NCBI RefSeq assembly: GCF_009696685.2
Contig: NZ_CP102356.1
Span: forward strand, 171,501-235,500
DNA: 64,000 bases
Direction: 5' to 3'
DNA from: Paracoccus sp. SMMA_5_TC
GTDB taxonomy: Bacteria > Pseudomonadota > Alphaproteobacteria > Rhodobacterales > Rhodobacteraceae
The translations under genes were made by a program, and so were the position numbers. The notes beneath the pieces are model-generated. The model did not search any database, was not told the DNA's origin, and was given only the letters and a program-made list of their open reading frames with translations. Positions 36,389 through 45,966 of this stretch are shown here, piece by piece (position 1 is the stretch's first letter; each line of letters opens with the position of its first letter).

Positions 36389-37231
36389 ATGGCGCTTCTG
36401 AACATCCGCAACCTGACGGTGCGCTTTGCGACCTCGACCGGCAGCTTCACCGCTGTGGACGGCATCGACGTGCGCGTGGACAAGGGCGAGGTGCTGGCCA
36501 TCGTCGGCGAAAGCGGCTCGGGGAAATCCGTGTCGATGCTGGCGGCGATGGGGCTGTTGCCCGACACCGCCACCGTGACCGCCGACGAGATGAGCTTTGA
36601 CGGCCAGAACCTTTTGCGGCTGACGCCCGCGCAGCGCCGCCGCATCATCGGCCGCGAGATCACGATGATCTTTCAGGAACCCATCGCCTCGCTGAACCCG
36701 TCCTTCACCACCGGCTACCAGATCGAGGAGGTGCTGCGTTTCAACGCCGGCATGTCGCGCCGCGCGGCGCGGGCACGGGCGCTGGAACTGTTTCGTCAGG
36801 TCGGCATCCCCGAACCCGAGGAAAAGCTGAAAAGCTATCCGCACCAGATGTCGGGCGGGCAGTGCCAGCGGGTGATGATCGCCATGGCCATCGCCACCAA
36901 TCCCCGCCTGCTGATCGCCGACGAACCGACCACGGCGCTGGATGTCACCATCCAGAAACAGATCCTGGACCTGCTGATGGATCTGCAGGAGCAGACCGGG
37001 ATGGCGTTGATCCTGATTACCCATGACATGGGCGTGGTCGCCGAAACCGCCGACCGCGTGCAGGTGCAATACAAGGGCAGGAAGATGGAAGAAGCCGACG
37101 TGCTGTCGCTGTTTGAAACGCCGCAGCATCCCTATACCCGCGCGCTGTTGTCGGCGTTGCCCGAAAACGCCACCGGTGACCGTCTGCCCACGGTCAGCAG
37201 TTTTCTTGTCGAGCCCGAGGTGAAGCCATGA
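36389..37231 (+). CDS. dppD: Dipeptide ABC transporter ATPase DppD
   Basis: Encodes 280 aa, somewhat shorter than E. coli DppD (about 327) because the C-terminal oligopeptide-transporter extension is reduced. Walker [10 protein letters not shown]-loop IFQEP, signature MSGGQCQRV, Walker [13 protein letters not shown] and switch His in LITHDMG are all present, so it should be an active ATPase. Two bases after dppC; overlaps dppF by 4 bp. Confidence 0.92.
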   Translation: MALLNIRNLTVRFATSTGSFTAVDGIDVRVDKGEVLAIVGESGSGKSVSMLAAMGLLPDTATVTADEMSFDGQNLLRLTPAQRRRIIGREITMIFQEPIASLNPSFTTGYQIEEVLRFNAGMSRRAARARALELFRQVGIPEPEEKLKSYPHQMSGGQCQRVMIAMAIATNPRLLIADEPTTALDVTIQKQILDLLMDLQEQTGMALILITHDMGVVAETADRVQVQYKGRKMEEADVLSLFETPQHPYTRALLSALPENATGDRLPTVSSFLVEPEVKP

Positions 37232-38082
37232 GCGTTGTCGAAGGCCGCAACATCATCCGCGACTATCACGTCCCCGGCTCGCTCACCCGGGCGGCCAAGA
37301 CCGTGCGCGCGGTCAAGGGCATCAGCTTTTCGGTCGATCGCGGGCAGACGCTGGCGATCGTGGGCGAATCCGGTTCGGGCAAGTCGACGCTGGCGCGCAT
37401 CATCGCGCTGATCGATCCGGCCTCCGGCGGCGAGTTGCTGATCGAGGGCAAGCCGGTCGACATTTCCCGCGGCAAGCTGGACCGCACCATGCGCTCGAAG
37501 GTGCAGATGGTGTTCCAGAACCCCTATGGCTCGCTGAACCCGCGCCAGAAGATCGGTGACGTGCTGATGGAGCCGTTGTTGCTCAACACCGATACCCCGG
37601 CCGCCGAGCGTCGCCGCCGCGCCGAGGAAATGCTGGTCAAGGTCGGCCTGCCGGCCGAGGTGTTCAACCGCTATCCGCACATGTTCTCGGGCGGCCAGCG
37701 TCAGCGCATCGCCATTGCCCGGGCATTGATGCTGAACCCGACCTTGCTGGTGCTGGACGAGCCGGTTTCGGCGCTGGATCTGTCGGTGCAGGCGCAGGTG
37801 CTGAACCTGCTGGCGGATCTGCAGGACGAATTCAATCTGGCCTATGTGTTCATCAGCCACGACCTGTCGGTGGTGCGTTACATTGCCGATGACGTGCTGG
37901 TGATGAACCGGGGCGAGGCGGTGGAACAAGGCAGCCGCGAGGAGGTCTTTGCCAACCCGCAGCATCCCTATACACGGGAACTGTTCGCCGCCACACCGGT
38001 CACCGATATCGAGGCGATCCGCGCCCGCGTTGCCCGGCGTCAGGCGCTGCGCCGCGCCCCGGCCCGGCTCGGGGCGGTCTAG
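37228..38082 (+). CDS. dppF: Dipeptide ABC transporter ATPase DppF
   Basis: Encodes 284 aa. Walker [10 protein letters not shown]-loop VFQNPYGSLNPRQKIG, signature FSGGQRQRIAIARAL, Walker B LLVLDEPVSALD, switch FISHDLSVVRYIADDV and the C-terminal QHPYTRELF motif of the OppF/DppF group. Partner of DppD. Last gene of the operon; its stop overlaps that of the convergent aminomutase gene by 4 bp. Confidence 0.93.
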   Translation: MSVVEGRNIIRDYHVPGSLTRAAKTVRAVKGISFSVDRGQTLAIVGESGSGKSTLARIIALIDPASGGELLIEGKPVDISRGKLDRTMRSKVQMVFQNPYGSLNPRQKIGDVLMEPLLLNTDTPAAERRRRAEEMLVKVGLPAEVFNRYPHMFSGGQRQRIAIARALMLNPTLLVLDEPVSALDLSVQAQVLNLLADLQDEFNLAYVFISHDLSVVRYIADDVLVMNRGEAVEQGSREEVFANPQHPYTRELFAATPVTDIEAIRARVARRQALRRAPARLGAV

Positions 38083-39185
38083 GGGGCAAACCCTTCCGGC
38101 ACCGGGTCGGCATAGCCATGCACCTGACCGCGCCAGTCGCGGATCAGGTAGCGGCCCGGACCGTCCGGGGTCAGGTAATCGGGGCCCAGCGGCACCTTGC
38201 CATGCCCCCCCGGCAGATCCAGCACATAGCTGGGCAGGCAGGTGCCCGACATCCGGCCACGCAGCGCGGCCATGATCGCCTGGCCTTCGGCGATGGTGGT
38301 GCGGAAATGGCCCGTGCCGCGGGCCAGGTCGCAGTGATGCAGGTAATAGGGCTTGACCCGGTTGCGGATCAGCGCCCGAAACAGACTTTCCAGTGTGGCG
38401 GCATCGGCATTGACGCCGCGCAGCAGCACCGTCTGCGACAACAGCGGGATGCCGGCATCGGCCAGTCGCGCCAGCGCCGCACAGGCATCGGCTGTCAGTT
38501 CCTGCGGATGGTTGGTGTGCAGCACCACCCAGACCGCCAGCCGCCCCGGCCGCAACGCGGCCAGCATCGCGCTGTCGATCCGGTGCGGCGCCACCACCGG
38601 CACACGGGTGTGAAAGCGCACCAGATCCAGATGCGTGATGTCCTGCAACCGCGCCATCAGCGCCGTGATGCGCCGGGCCGAAAGCACCATCGGATCGCCG
38701 CCGGTCAGGATAACCTCGTGAATGGCCGGGGTGCGGGCGATATAGTCCAGCGCCGCGCTCAGCTGTTCGGGGGGCAGGGTGCCTTCGTCGCCAACCACCT
38801 CACGTCGAAAACAGAACCGGCAATAGACCTCGCAATTGCGGGTCATGTGCAGGATCACCCGATCGGGATAGCGATGGGTCAGGCCGGGCACCGGGCTGTG
38901 CGGCAGGTCGCCGATCGGATCGGCCAGTTCCTCGGGGCGGATGTCCAGTTCGCGCGGGTCGGGGACGAATTGCGCGGCAATGCCGTCGCCGGCCGTCTGG
39001 ATCGCCCCACGCATGGTGGCGGTGATACGGATGCGGAACTCGGACGCGACCTGTTCCAGCGCCTGCCGCTTGTCTGCGGGCGCAAGTCCGGCGGCGATAA
39101 GGTCAGGGACCGTGGTCAGGGCAGGGCGGTTCAAGCGGGCCTCGGGTCTGGCAAGGTCGGCCTTATCCACCGCCCGGGCCGCCAT
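38079..39185 (-). CDS. Lysine-2,3-aminomutase family radical SAM protein (possible EF-P beta-lysine maker)
   Basis: Encodes 368 aa. Radical SAM cluster motif C-x3-C-x2-C is in RNCEVYCRFCFRR; the PLP lysine motif is in LDLPGGHGKVPLGPDY, as in KamA-type lysine 2,3-aminomutases; LTGGDPMVL and FHTRVPVV also match. It would turn (S)-alpha-lysine into (R)-beta-lysine. Short members of this family supply beta-lysine for EF-P; epmA and efp lie 7 kb to the right, so that role is likely. The ATG at 39185 is used because upstream sequence belongs to the SRPBCC gene. Confidence 0.87.
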   Translation of the reverse strand: MAARAVDKADLARPEARLNRPALTTVPDLIAAGLAPADKRQALEQVASEFRIRITATMRGAIQTAGDGIAAQFVPDPRELDIRPEELADPIGDLPHSPVPGLTHRYPDRVILHMTRNCEVYCRFCFRREVVGDEGTLPPEQLSAALDYIARTPAIHEVILTGGDPMVLSARRITALMARLQDITHLDLVRFHTRVPVVAPHRIDSAMLAALRPGRLAVWVVLHTNHPQELTADACAALARLADAGIPLLSQTVLLRGVNADAATLESLFRALIRNRVKPYYLHHCDLARGTGHFRTTIAEGQAIMAALRGRMSGTCLPSYVLDLPGGHGKVPLGPDYLTPDGPGRYLIRDWRGQVHGYADPVPEGFAP

Positions 39186-39195
39186 GGCAAGGGCA

Positions 39196-39666
39196 TCACA
39201 GGCATCGGGCCAGTTGTTCCAACTGCTCTGCCGCCTTGCCCCAGCCGTCGTGGAAACCCATGGCTTCGTGTTCCAGCAGGGTTTGCCGGTCCCAGTGCAT
39301 GGCGCGCGCGACATAGCGGGTGGTGCCGACGCCTTCGGGGCTCAGCCCGATATGGGCCACCATGAAGGCGCGGCCGGAGGGCACCCAACCCGGTTGCAGG
39401 GCGTCGGTAAAGACCAGCTGACGCTGCGGTTCGACCGCCAGCACCACGCCGGTGCTGGCATGTTCCTGCCCGTCGGGCCCGGTCATGACGGTGTAAAATT
39501 CGCCGCCGGGGCGCAGTTCCAGCCGCACGTCGGTCAGCCGCCATGGCGGCGGGCAGAACCAGTGCATCATTAGCGCCGGCTCTGTCCAGCATCGCCAGAG
39601 CAGATCGGGCGACACCCTCAGCACGCGTTCAAACGTCAGGACATGGGCGGGCGCGGCTGGCTCCAT
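39196..39666 (-). CDS. SRPBCC (AHSA1/START-like) domain protein
   Basis: Encodes 156 aa. Single START/Bet v1-like domain of the activator-of-Hsp90-ATPase C-terminal type: [48 protein letters not shown], and the C-terminal [21 protein letters not shown] helix. Such proteins bind hydrophobic ligands; no specific role can be given. AAGGGA precedes the ATG. It is upstream of the aminomutase by 10 bp and divergent from panB. Confidence 0.85.
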   Translation of the reverse strand: MEPAAPAHVLTFERVLRVSPDLLWRCWTEPALMMHWFCPPPWRLTDVRLELRPGGEFYTVMTGPDGQEHASTGVVLAVEPQRQLVFTDALQPGWVPSGRAFMVAHIGLSPEGVGTTRYVARAMHWDRQTLLEHEAMGFHDGWGKAAEQLEQLARCL

Positions 39667-39777
39667 GGCACGTCCCTTGCGACAAGAGGGGCTCCTGAAA
39701 TTATATTGCAAGACAAACCGGCAGAAATCCAATATCTGATCGCCTGCCGTTCCGGTCAGTGCGTGAGGGAGACAAAG

Positions 39778-40605
39778 ATGAGCGCAACCCCCGATCACAA
39801 GGGTCGCCTGAATCCCGGCGACATTGCGGCGATGAAGGGCAGGGCGCCCATCGTCTGCCTGACCGCCTATACCACCCCGATGGCGCGACTGGTCGATGCG
39901 CATTGCGACGTGGCGCTGGTGGGCGACAGCCTGGGAATGGTGTTGCACGGGATGCCCTCGACTCTTGGCGTAACGATGGAGATGATGATTCTGCACGGTC
40001 AGGCGGTGGCGCGCGGGTTGACGCGGGCCTGCATGGTGGTGGACATGCCCTTCGGCAGCTACGAAGAGGGGCGCGAACAAGCGTTTCGCAATGCCGCCCG
40101 GCTGATGGCGCAGACCGGCTGCCAGGCCGTCAAGCTGGAAGGCGGCCGGCACATGGCCGATACCGTGGCGTTTCTGGTGGCGCGTGGCATCCCGGTGATG
40201 GGTCATGTCGGTCTGACGCCGCAATCGGTGAACACCTTGGGGGGCTACAAGGTGCAGGGCCGTGGCGAGGACGCCGCGCGGGTGGCAGAGGATGCCCAGG
40301 CCTTGGCCGAGGCGGGTGCCTTTGCCGTGGTGCTGGAAAAGCTGCCAGCGGCCCTGGGCCAACGCATCAGCCGCGACATTGACGTGCCCACCATCGGCAT
40401 CGGCGCCGGGGTGGATTGCGACGGCCAGGTTCTGGTCGTCGACGACATGCTGGGGCTGTTTTCCGATTTCCGGCCAAAGTTCGTGCGTCGCTATGCCGAG
40501 ATGGGCCGCGATGCCCAGCAGGCCATCGCCGATTATGCCGCCGACGTGCGCGCCCGCCGCTTTCCCGCGCCCGAACACAGCTTTGCCGAAAGCCAGCCGG
40601 CATGA
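39778..40605 (+). CDS. panB: 3-methyl-2-oxobutanoate hydroxymethyltransferase
   Basis: Encodes 275 aa. Adds a hydroxymethyl group from methylene-tetrahydrofolate to ketoisovalerate, first step of pantothenate synthesis. Marks: [45 protein letters not shown] and [20 protein letters not shown]. The ATG at 39778 lies after a GAGGGAGA-like ribosome site. The stop overlaps the panC start by 4 bp (ATGA). Cytosolic decamer. Confidence 0.96.
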   Translation: MSATPDHKGRLNPGDIAAMKGRAPIVCLTAYTTPMARLVDAHCDVALVGDSLGMVLHGMPSTLGVTMEMMILHGQAVARGLTRACMVVDMPFGSYEEGREQAFRNAARLMAQTGCQAVKLEGGRHMADTVAFLVARGIPVMGHVGLTPQSVNTLGGYKVQGRGEDAARVAEDAQALAEAGAFAVVLEKLPAALGQRISRDIDVPTIGIGAGVDCDGQVLVVDDMLGLFSDFRPKFVRRYAEMGRDAQQAIADYAADVRARRFPAPEHSFAESQPA

Positions 40606-41453
40606 CGACACCCATCATCCGCAGCACCGCGCAACTGCGCGCCCTGGTGCGCGACTGGAAATCCGCCGGCCAGACGATCGCGGTCGTGCCGACCATGGGG
40701 GCCCTGCACGAAGGTCACCTCAGCCTGGTGCGGGCGGCCCGTCAGGATTGCGACCGGGTCATCGTCACCCTGTTCGTGAACCCGCGCCAGTTCAACAGCC
40801 CCGAGGATTACGCCAAATATCCCCGCACCGAACAGGCAGATGCCGCGCTGCTGGGACCGCTGGCGGTCGATGCGCTGTTCGTGCCGGATGGCGACGGCAT
40901 CTATCCGCCGGGCCATGCCTCCACCGTCAGCGTGACGGGGGTGACCGAACCGCTGGAAGGCGCCCACCGGCCCGGGCATTTCGACGGCGTCGCTACCGTT
41001 GTCACCATCCTGTTCAACCTGACCCAGGCCGACCGGGCCTATTTCGGCGAAAAGGACTGGCAGCAGCTGCAACTTGTGCGGCGGCTGGTCAGCGACCTGC
41101 ACCTGCCGTTGCAGGTGGTGCCCTGCGCCTGCGTGCGCGACGCGGACGGTCTGGCGCTGTCATCGCGCAACCAGCGGCTGTCCGCACAGGGGCGGGCGCT
41201 GGCAGCGGCCCTGCCGCAGGCGCTGTTTCGCGCCGCGGATGAAATTGCGGCGGGCGCTGCGGTCGATCAGGCACTGGATGCGGCCCGCGCCCGGATCACC
41301 GCTGCCGGCTTGGGGCCGGTCGAGTATCTGGAACTGCGCGATGCCGAAAGCCTGGGTCCGCCGGTGGCAGGCCAGCCGCGCCGTCTGCTGGTCGCGGTCT
41401 GGCTGGAGGGCGTGCGTCTGATCGATAATGTTGCGGTCCCGGCGCCGGGTTAG
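40602..41453 (+). CDS. panC: Pantothenate synthetase
   Basis: Encodes 283 aa. Joins pantoate and beta-alanine with ATP. Marks: [19 protein letters not shown] with the HxGH nucleotide-binding signature, [20 protein letters not shown], and [15 protein letters not shown] with the KxSS-like [10 protein letters not shown]. Coupled to panB. No panD is seen in the window. The stop overlaps that of the convergent histidine kinase by 4 bp. Confidence 0.96.
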   Translation: MTTPIIRSTAQLRALVRDWKSAGQTIAVVPTMGALHEGHLSLVRAARQDCDRVIVTLFVNPRQFNSPEDYAKYPRTEQADAALLGPLAVDALFVPDGDGIYPPGHASTVSVTGVTEPLEGAHRPGHFDGVATVVTILFNLTQADRAYFGEKDWQQLQLVRRLVSDLHLPLQVVPCACVRDADGLALSSRNQRLSAQGRALAAALPQALFRAADEIAAGAAVDQALDAARARITAAGLGPVEYLELRDAESLGPPVAGQPRRLLVAVWLEGVRLIDNVAVPAPG

Positions 41454-42808
41454 CGGATCGCCTGCGGCGCCGGGTGCAGGATCAGTTCGGCCCGAAATCC
41501 CGGATGGGTATTCTGCAACCGCAGTTCACCCTGTGCCGCATCGACGATATCGGCCACCATCGCCAGGCCCAGGCCCTGGCCGTCCCCTTGCGGGTCCAGC
41601 GACAGGCCGCGTCGGGTCAGGCGCTGCAAATCGGCCTCGGCCGTGCCGGGGCCGTCATCGGCAATGGCGATGCGGATACGCCCATCCGGCGCGTCCACCG
41701 TGACAGTCACGCGGCTGCGGGCGTGGCGCATCGCATTTTCCAGCAGCGCCCCCAACGCTTCGGTCAGATCGCCCGCATCGATGCGCGCGCGCAGCCCCGG
41801 CGAGGACTCGACCACCTGCCAGTCGATGGCCGCGCCCTGCGGCGTGCGTTGCAGAACCGCGATCAGCCGCTGCGCCACCGCATGCGGCGGCGCCGAAGGT
41901 GCTTGCGGGCCGGTTTGCAGCCGCGCCCGCGCCAGTTCCCGATCGACATGCCGACGCATGACGGCCACGGTATGCTCGACACTTTCGGCCATGTCGGTCT
42001 GCCCGCGATCGCGCAGCTGTGCGGCATCGCCCAGCAATGCCTGCAACGGCGTCTTGAAACCATGTGCCAGATTGGCGGCGCGGTCCCGCGCCCGGGTCAA
42101 TTGCTGATCGCGCGCATCAAGCAGGGAATCGATCTGGCGCGCCAGGGGCACCACCTCTTGCGGCAGGTCCTGGCCCATGCGCGGCCGGGCGCCCCGGCCC
42201 AGATCCGAGACCCGCGCACCCACCTGGGCCAGCGGCCGCAAGCCAACCGTAATCTGCGCCCAGCTGGCCAGCAGCATCAATCCGCCCAGCAAGGCCAGAT
42301 ACGGCCACAGATCGCTCAGGAAACGTTCGCGTGCCTGACGCAACTGCTGACGGTCGGTGGCAACCAGAATGCGCAGCGGCAGCGGCTGCTCGCCCTGGCC
42401 CAGCAGCAAGGCCTGGTCAAGAACCAGCAGCGCCTCGCCGCCCGGGCCCTGCATGGTCAAGGCTTGCGATTGCCCCGGCGGCGGCGGCGATTGCGCAGGT
42501 TGCAGCTCTGCATCCCACAGCGAGCGTGAACGCAGCGTCTGATCGCCCAGCGTCACCTGCCAGTAGCGCCCGGAATAGGGTTGTTCATAGACGGGATCGA
42601 TCAGGGCATCGGCCAGAATCGGCGCATCCGGCCGGCTTTGCGCCACGCGGGCCGCCAGCGTCAGGGCGCGCGATTGCAGCTCGGCCAGGGCGACGCGCTC
42701 GACGTGGCGTTCGAACAGCATGGCCAGGCCAAGGCCCGCGCCTGCCAGCATGGTCACAATGGCCACCGCGGCGACCAGCACCATCCGCCAGCGCAGCGAG
42801 TGCCTCAT
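41450..42808 (-). CDS. Two-component sensor histidine kinase, PhoQ-like
   Basis: Encodes 452 aa. Two membrane helices (about 10-32 and 168-188) flank a periplasmic domain of about 135 residues. A HAMP-like linker is followed by HisKA with phospho-His249 in [15 protein letters not shown], resembling the PhoQ H-box (LTHSLKTPL), and an ATPase domain with [10 protein letters not shown] (N box) and ADDGPG (G1). Autophosphorylates and passes phosphate to the regulator encoded just upstream (overlap ATGA). The third gene of the operon encodes an acidic PepSY protein, pointing to a divalent metal or envelope signal; the true ligand is unknown. Confidence 0.9.
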   Translation of the reverse strand: MRHSLRWRMVLVAAVAIVTMLAGAGLGLAMLFERHVERVALAELQSRALTLAARVAQSRPDAPILADALIDPVYEQPYSGRYWQVTLGDQTLRSRSLWDAELQPAQSPPPPGQSQALTMQGPGGEALLVLDQALLLGQGEQPLPLRILVATDRQQLRQARERFLSDLWPYLALLGGLMLLASWAQITVGLRPLAQVGARVSDLGRGARPRMGQDLPQEVVPLARQIDSLLDARDQQLTRARDRAANLAHGFKTPLQALLGDAAQLRDRGQTDMAESVEHTVAVMRRHVDRELARARLQTGPQAPSAPPHAVAQRLIAVLQRTPQGAAIDWQVVESSPGLRARIDAGDLTEALGALLENAMRHARSRVTVTVDAPDGRIRIAIADDGPGTAEADLQRLTRRGLSLDPQGDGQGLGLAMVADIVDAAQGELRLQNTHPGFRAELILHPAPQAIR

Positions 42809-43482
42809 GCCGGGTCCGCCGTGGCGCCGTCCTGCAGGTAATAGCCAAAGCCGCGCCGGGTGGCGATGATACCCGGACCAAGCTTGCGGCGCAGGCGCGT
42901 CATCAGCGCCTCGAGCGCATTGGTCTCGCGGGATTCGTCGTCGCCATACAGATGCTCCAGCAGTTCCGAAGGCGCCAGCACCCGGTCCTTGTTGACCAGC
43001 AGGCAGGCAACCAACCGAAATTCAAGCGGCGTCAGCGCGACCGGCACGCCTTCGATCGCCACCGTCATGCGGTTCAGATCGACCGTCAGCCGACCCAGGT
43101 GCTGCACCCCATTGCTGCGCCCCCCGGCACGGCGCACCAGCGCGCGGGCGCGTGCAACCAGTTCCTCCATGCGAAAGGGCTTGGGCAGGTAGTCGTCGGC
43201 GCCGGCCTCGATCCCCTCGACGCGTTCGGTCCAGCCGCCGCGGGCGCTGAGGATCAGCACCGGTGCATCGCAGCCTTCGGCACGCCAGCGTTTCAGCACC
43301 GTCAGCCCATCCAGCCGCGGCAGGTTCAGGTCCAGCACGATCAGGTCATAATTTTCGGTGCCGCCGCGAAACCAGGCGGTTTCGCCATCCGCGGCGCGTT
43401 CGACCCGAAACCCCGCGGCGACAAGCGCGCGGTCCAGATCGGCGCCGATACGCGGGTCATCCTCAACCAGCAGGACGCGCAT
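42805..43482 (-). CDS. OmpR/PhoP-family response regulator
   Basis: Encodes 225 aa: receiver domain (1-118; acidic pocket EDD at 7-9, phospho-acceptor Asp51 in IVLDLNLPRLDG, Lys in YLPKPF) and winged-helix DNA-binding domain (130-218; LTPLEFRLVACLLVNKDRVLAPSELLEHLY). Starts within the stop of the PepSY gene (TGATG) and overlaps the kinase start (ATGA). The tandem 11-bp repeats upstream of the operon fit the binding mode of this family. Confidence 0.92.
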   Translation of the reverse strand: MRVLLVEDDPRIGADLDRALVAAGFRVERAADGETAWFRGGTENYDLIVLDLNLPRLDGLTVLKRWRAEGCDAPVLILSARGGWTERVEGIEAGADDYLPKPFRMEELVARARALVRRAGGRSNGVQHLGRLTVDLNRMTVAIEGVPVALTPLEFRLVACLLVNKDRVLAPSELLEHLYGDDESRETNALEALMTRLRRKLGPGIIATRRGFGYYLQDGATADPA

Positions 43483-43922
43483 CAGCCATCGTCGCCCGAA
43501 TCGTCGTCATCGCCCCCGCCATCATCGTCATCGTCATCGTCATCGTCGTCATCATCGCCATCCCTGCCGCTGCCGCGACCGCCGTCGTCGCGACCGCCAC
43601 GACCAACAGCAGTGTCGCCACCCCGGCGGTTGCGATCAAGCGCCAGGATGCGGCCGTTCACCGCATCCACATCAACCTCGATCAGGCGGCCGGCGGGGGT
43701 GACCAGATCGACGACATAGACCGGGCGCCCACCGGTGGTGCGCAGCTTGACGCCGATCACCTGCCCGGGCTGGCGCGCCGCCAGACGGTTCAGCGCCTGG
43801 GCCAAGGGCAGGATCTGGCCGCGTTCCACCATCCGCCGGGCCTGATCGGAATCGGATCCTTGCGCATGCGCGGGCGCGCCGGCGAGTGCCAAGGCAACCA
43901 TCAGAAAGAAAAGCGGCTTCAT
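43482..43922 (-). CDS. PepSY-domain periplasmic protein with poly-Asp tail
   Basis: Encodes 146 aa. Signal peptide MKPLFFLMVALALAGAPAH ending AQG; central PepSY-type domain (about 30-95: ARRMVERGQILPLAQALNRL, GQVIGVKLR, YVVDLVTPAGRLIEVDVDAVNGRIL). The last 50 residues are Arg/Gly then almost pure Asp/Gly, likely a metal-binding acidic tail. First gene of the PepSY-regulator-kinase operon, so it probably modulates or reports the kinase signal at the membrane. No ribosome site precedes the ATG and a -10-like TATGTT lies 6 bp before it, suggesting a leaderless mRNA. Confidence 0.85.
   Translation of the reverse strand: MKPLFFLMVALALAGAPAHAQGSDSDQARRMVERGQILPLAQALNRLAARQPGQVIGVKLRTTGGRPVYVVDLVTPAGRLIEVDVDAVNGRILALDRNRRGGDTAVGRGGRDDGGRGSGRDGDDDDDDDDDDDDGGGDDDDSGDDG
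43521..43556. repeat. GAC/GAT codon repeat encoding 12 consecutive Asp
   Basis: Twelve Asp codons in a row near the 3' end of the PepSY gene, including four perfect tandem copies of ATCGTC (43524-43547 on the plus strand). A 6-bp unit would let the acidic tail grow or shrink without a frameshift. Confidence 0.8.
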
Positions 43923-43928
43923 GGATAC

Positions 43929-44001
43929 AACATAGCGCAGCTTCGCTGACAGATCGCTGACAGGCACTGTCAGCACGCCGTCAGCATCGCCGCGTCATAA
44001 A
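43929..44001. promoter_or_regulatory. Symmetric divergent operator-promoter between the PepSY operon and the RTX gene
   Basis: Leftward: CTGTCAGCGAT then CTGTCAGCGAA (minus strand, 43963 down to 43942, period 11 bp). Rightward: CTGTCAGCACG then CCGTCAGCATC (43967-43988, period 11 bp). The inner copies form the palindrome GCTGACAGGCACTGTCAGC. On both sides the outer GTCAGC is followed by exactly 10 nt and then a -10-like hexamer: TATGTT (43934-43929, minus) and CATAAA (43996-44001, plus). This is the architecture of PhoP-type activated promoters, so the adjacent regulator is the natural binder. Confidence 0.65.
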
Positions 44002-44074
44002 GGAAACGCACTGTCGCGATATATCGCGAATCCCCTGACGGCGTTGCGGCGCCACATCGTGAAAGGAACGCAAG

Positions 44075-44737
44075 ATGGTACGCAAGATCGGCACCAAGAT
44101 CAGCGAAAGCCTTTATGGCACCTCGTCCTCGGACTGGTTGTCGGGCCTGGGCGGCAACGACAGGCTGTTCGGCTATGGCGGCAATGACACCATGTATGGT
44201 GGCAACGGGAATGACAGCCTTTATGGCGGGGCCGGGCGCGACGATCTCTATGGCGGCGCGGGGCACGACTATCTGTTCGGCGGGGACGGCGACGACGACC
44301 TGGAGGGCGGCGCTGGCAACGACTGGCTTTATGGCGATGCCGGCAATGACGAACTGGACGGCGATGACGGCAGCGACCGGCTGTTCGGTGGCGCTGGCAA
44401 CGACGACCTTGAGGGTGACGACGGCAATGACGTCCTGAACGGCGGCACCGGCCGCGACACCATCGAAGGCGGCGAGGGCAATGACATCCTGACCGGGGGT
44501 GCCGGCGCCGATGTGTTCGAATTCGATGATGACGACGATCGCGACATCATCACCGATTTTCAGAATGGCCTCGACAAGCTCGCTCTGGATGATTTCAGCC
44601 GCACCGAGGTGCAGGCGATCATCCGCAGCTCTCAACAGATCGGCGACGATCTGCTGCTGCGGCTTTCGGATGACAGTTCTGTCCTGATCCGGGACATGAC
44701 CAAGGCACAGCTGGATCTGAGCGATTTCGTGTTCTGA
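44075..44737 (+). CDS. RTX-type calcium-binding repeat protein
   Basis: Encodes 220 aa. Residues about 10-150 are a run of roughly a dozen nonapeptide repeats of the GGxGxDxLx type (GGNGNDSLYG, GGAGNDWLYG and so on) that form a calcium-filled beta-roll. The C-terminal 70 residues (DIITDFQNGLDKLALDDF and final DLSDFVF) resemble a type I secretion signal, so export without a cleaved leader is expected; no TolC/HlyBD genes are nearby. There is no enzymatic domain. AAAGGAA precedes the ATG. Divergent from the PepSY operon and probably under the same regulator. Confidence 0.88.
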   Translation: MVRKIGTKISESLYGTSSSDWLSGLGGNDRLFGYGGNDTMYGGNGNDSLYGGAGRDDLYGGAGHDYLFGGDGDDDLEGGAGNDWLYGDAGNDELDGDDGSDRLFGGAGNDDLEGDDGNDVLNGGTGRDTIEGGEGNDILTGGAGADVFEFDDDDDRDIITDFQNGLDKLALDDFSRTEVQAIIRSSQQIGDDLLLRLSDDSSVLIRDMTKAQLDLSDFVF

Positions 44738-44769
44738 TCGGCACGTCACGGCGGCTTGACAGCCTGCGG

Positions 44770-44790
44770 TCCCGGGCCTAGTGCCCGGGA
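44770..44790 (+). terminator. Hairpin after the RTX gene
   Basis: TCCCGGGC (44770-44777) and GCCCGGGA (44783-44790) form a perfect 8-bp stem with a 5-nt loop in the interval before argC, followed by TTGCATCTT. The T-run is weak. Confidence 0.55.
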
Positions 44791-44841
44791 TTGCATCTTC
44801 CACGGTCGCGCGTAACGCGGCCAGCCGCGCGGGATCATGAC

Positions 44842-45870
44842 ATGACGCTGAACGCTGCCATCCTGGGGGCCTCGGGTTATACCGGGGCAGAACTTGTCCG
44901 GATCCTCGCGACCCATCCCGAAATTCGCGTGGCGGCCCTGTCAGCCGATCGCAAGGCCGGCCAGGAATATGCTCAGGTGTTTCCGCATCTGCGCCACCTT
45001 GCCCTGCCGCCCCTGCAACGGATGGAGGAGATCGACTTTTCCGGCATCGACCTGGTGTTCTGTGCGCTGCCGCATGGGCTCAGCCAGCCGCTGGTCGGGC
45101 AGCTGCCCGAACAGGTCAAGATCGTCGATCTGGGGGCAGATTTCCGGCTGCGCGATCCCGCGGACTACAAGACCTGGTATGGCCTCGACCATGCCGCCCC
45201 GGAGCTTCAGCCGCAGGCAGTCTATGGGCTGACCGAATTCTACCGCGACCAGATCCGCAGCGCCCGGCTGGTCGCCGGGACCGGCTGCAATGCGGCGACC
45301 GTGCAATTCGCGCTGCGGCCGCTGATCGGATCGGGACTGATCGATATTGACGACATCATCTGCGATCTCAAGAACGGAATTTCCGGCGCCGGCCGTGCGC
45401 TGAAGGAAAACATGCTGTTCGCCGAACGCTCGGAGGATGTCGCCGGCTATTCCCAGGGCGGCAAGCACCGGCATCTGGGCGAATTCGATCAGGAATTCTC
45501 GCTGCTGGCGGGGCGGCCCGTGCGCATCCAGTTCACGCCGCATCTGGTGCCGGTGAACCGCGGCATCCTGGCATCGTGCTATCTGAAGGGCGACGCGCGG
45601 GCGGTGCATGATGCGCTGAGCCATGCCTATGCCGAAGAACCCTTTGTCGTGGTGCTGCCCTTTGGCGAACTGCCGGCGATGGCGCATGTCCAGGGATCGA
45701 ATTTCTGCCACATCGGCGTCAGCGGCGATCGTATCCCGGGGCGGGCGATGGTGGTCTCGACGCTCGACAACCTCTGCAAGGGGTCATCCGGGCAAGCGGT
45801 GCAGAACGCCAATCTGATGCTGGGGCTGGCGGAAACCAGCGGGTTGATGCTGGCGCCGATTTTCCCATGA
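44842..45870 (+). CDS. argC: N-acetyl-gamma-glutamyl-phosphate reductase
   Basis: Encodes 342 aa. NADPH-dependent reduction of N-acetylglutamyl phosphate in arginine synthesis. N-terminal [17 protein letters not shown] is the NADP-binding loop; the catalytic Cys is in [14 protein letters not shown], with GCNAA in place of the commoner GCYPT, and the catalytic His region is [15 protein letters not shown]-terminal [23 protein letters not shown] is the family signature. Start at the ATG at 44842 directly before the Rossmann strand. Stands alone, with a small lipoprotein gene 96 bp downstream. Confidence 0.93.
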   Translation: MTLNAAILGASGYTGAELVRILATHPEIRVAALSADRKAGQEYAQVFPHLRHLALPPLQRMEEIDFSGIDLVFCALPHGLSQPLVGQLPEQVKIVDLGADFRLRDPADYKTWYGLDHAAPELQPQAVYGLTEFYRDQIRSARLVAGTGCNAATVQFALRPLIGSGLIDIDDIICDLKNGISGAGRALKENMLFAERSEDVAGYSQGGKHRHLGEFDQEFSLLAGRPVRIQFTPHLVPVNRGILASCYLKGDARAVHDALSHAYAEEPFVVVLPFGELPAMAHVQGSNFCHIGVSGDRIPGRAMVVSTLDNLCKGSSGQAVQNANLMLGLAETSGLMLAPIFP

Positions 45871-45966
45871 CCGCCTGATCTGCGCCACCCGGCGGAACCG
45901 GGACGGATGTCCATGCGTCATGTTCGCAGGGGCGGCGTCTTGCCGTCAGTCACAGGAGGATTTGCG

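Noticed and set aside
44140..44520. Regular short DNA repeats that could suggest a CRISPR-like array
   Set aside because: The 27-bp period is explained by nonapeptide calcium-binding repeats in one open frame; copies are not identical and there are no unique spacers.
43970..44803. Minus-strand open frame opposite the RTX gene with Val/Ala/Ile-rich periodic sequence
   Set aside because: The periodicity is the mirror of the RTX repeat codons; there is no start signal.
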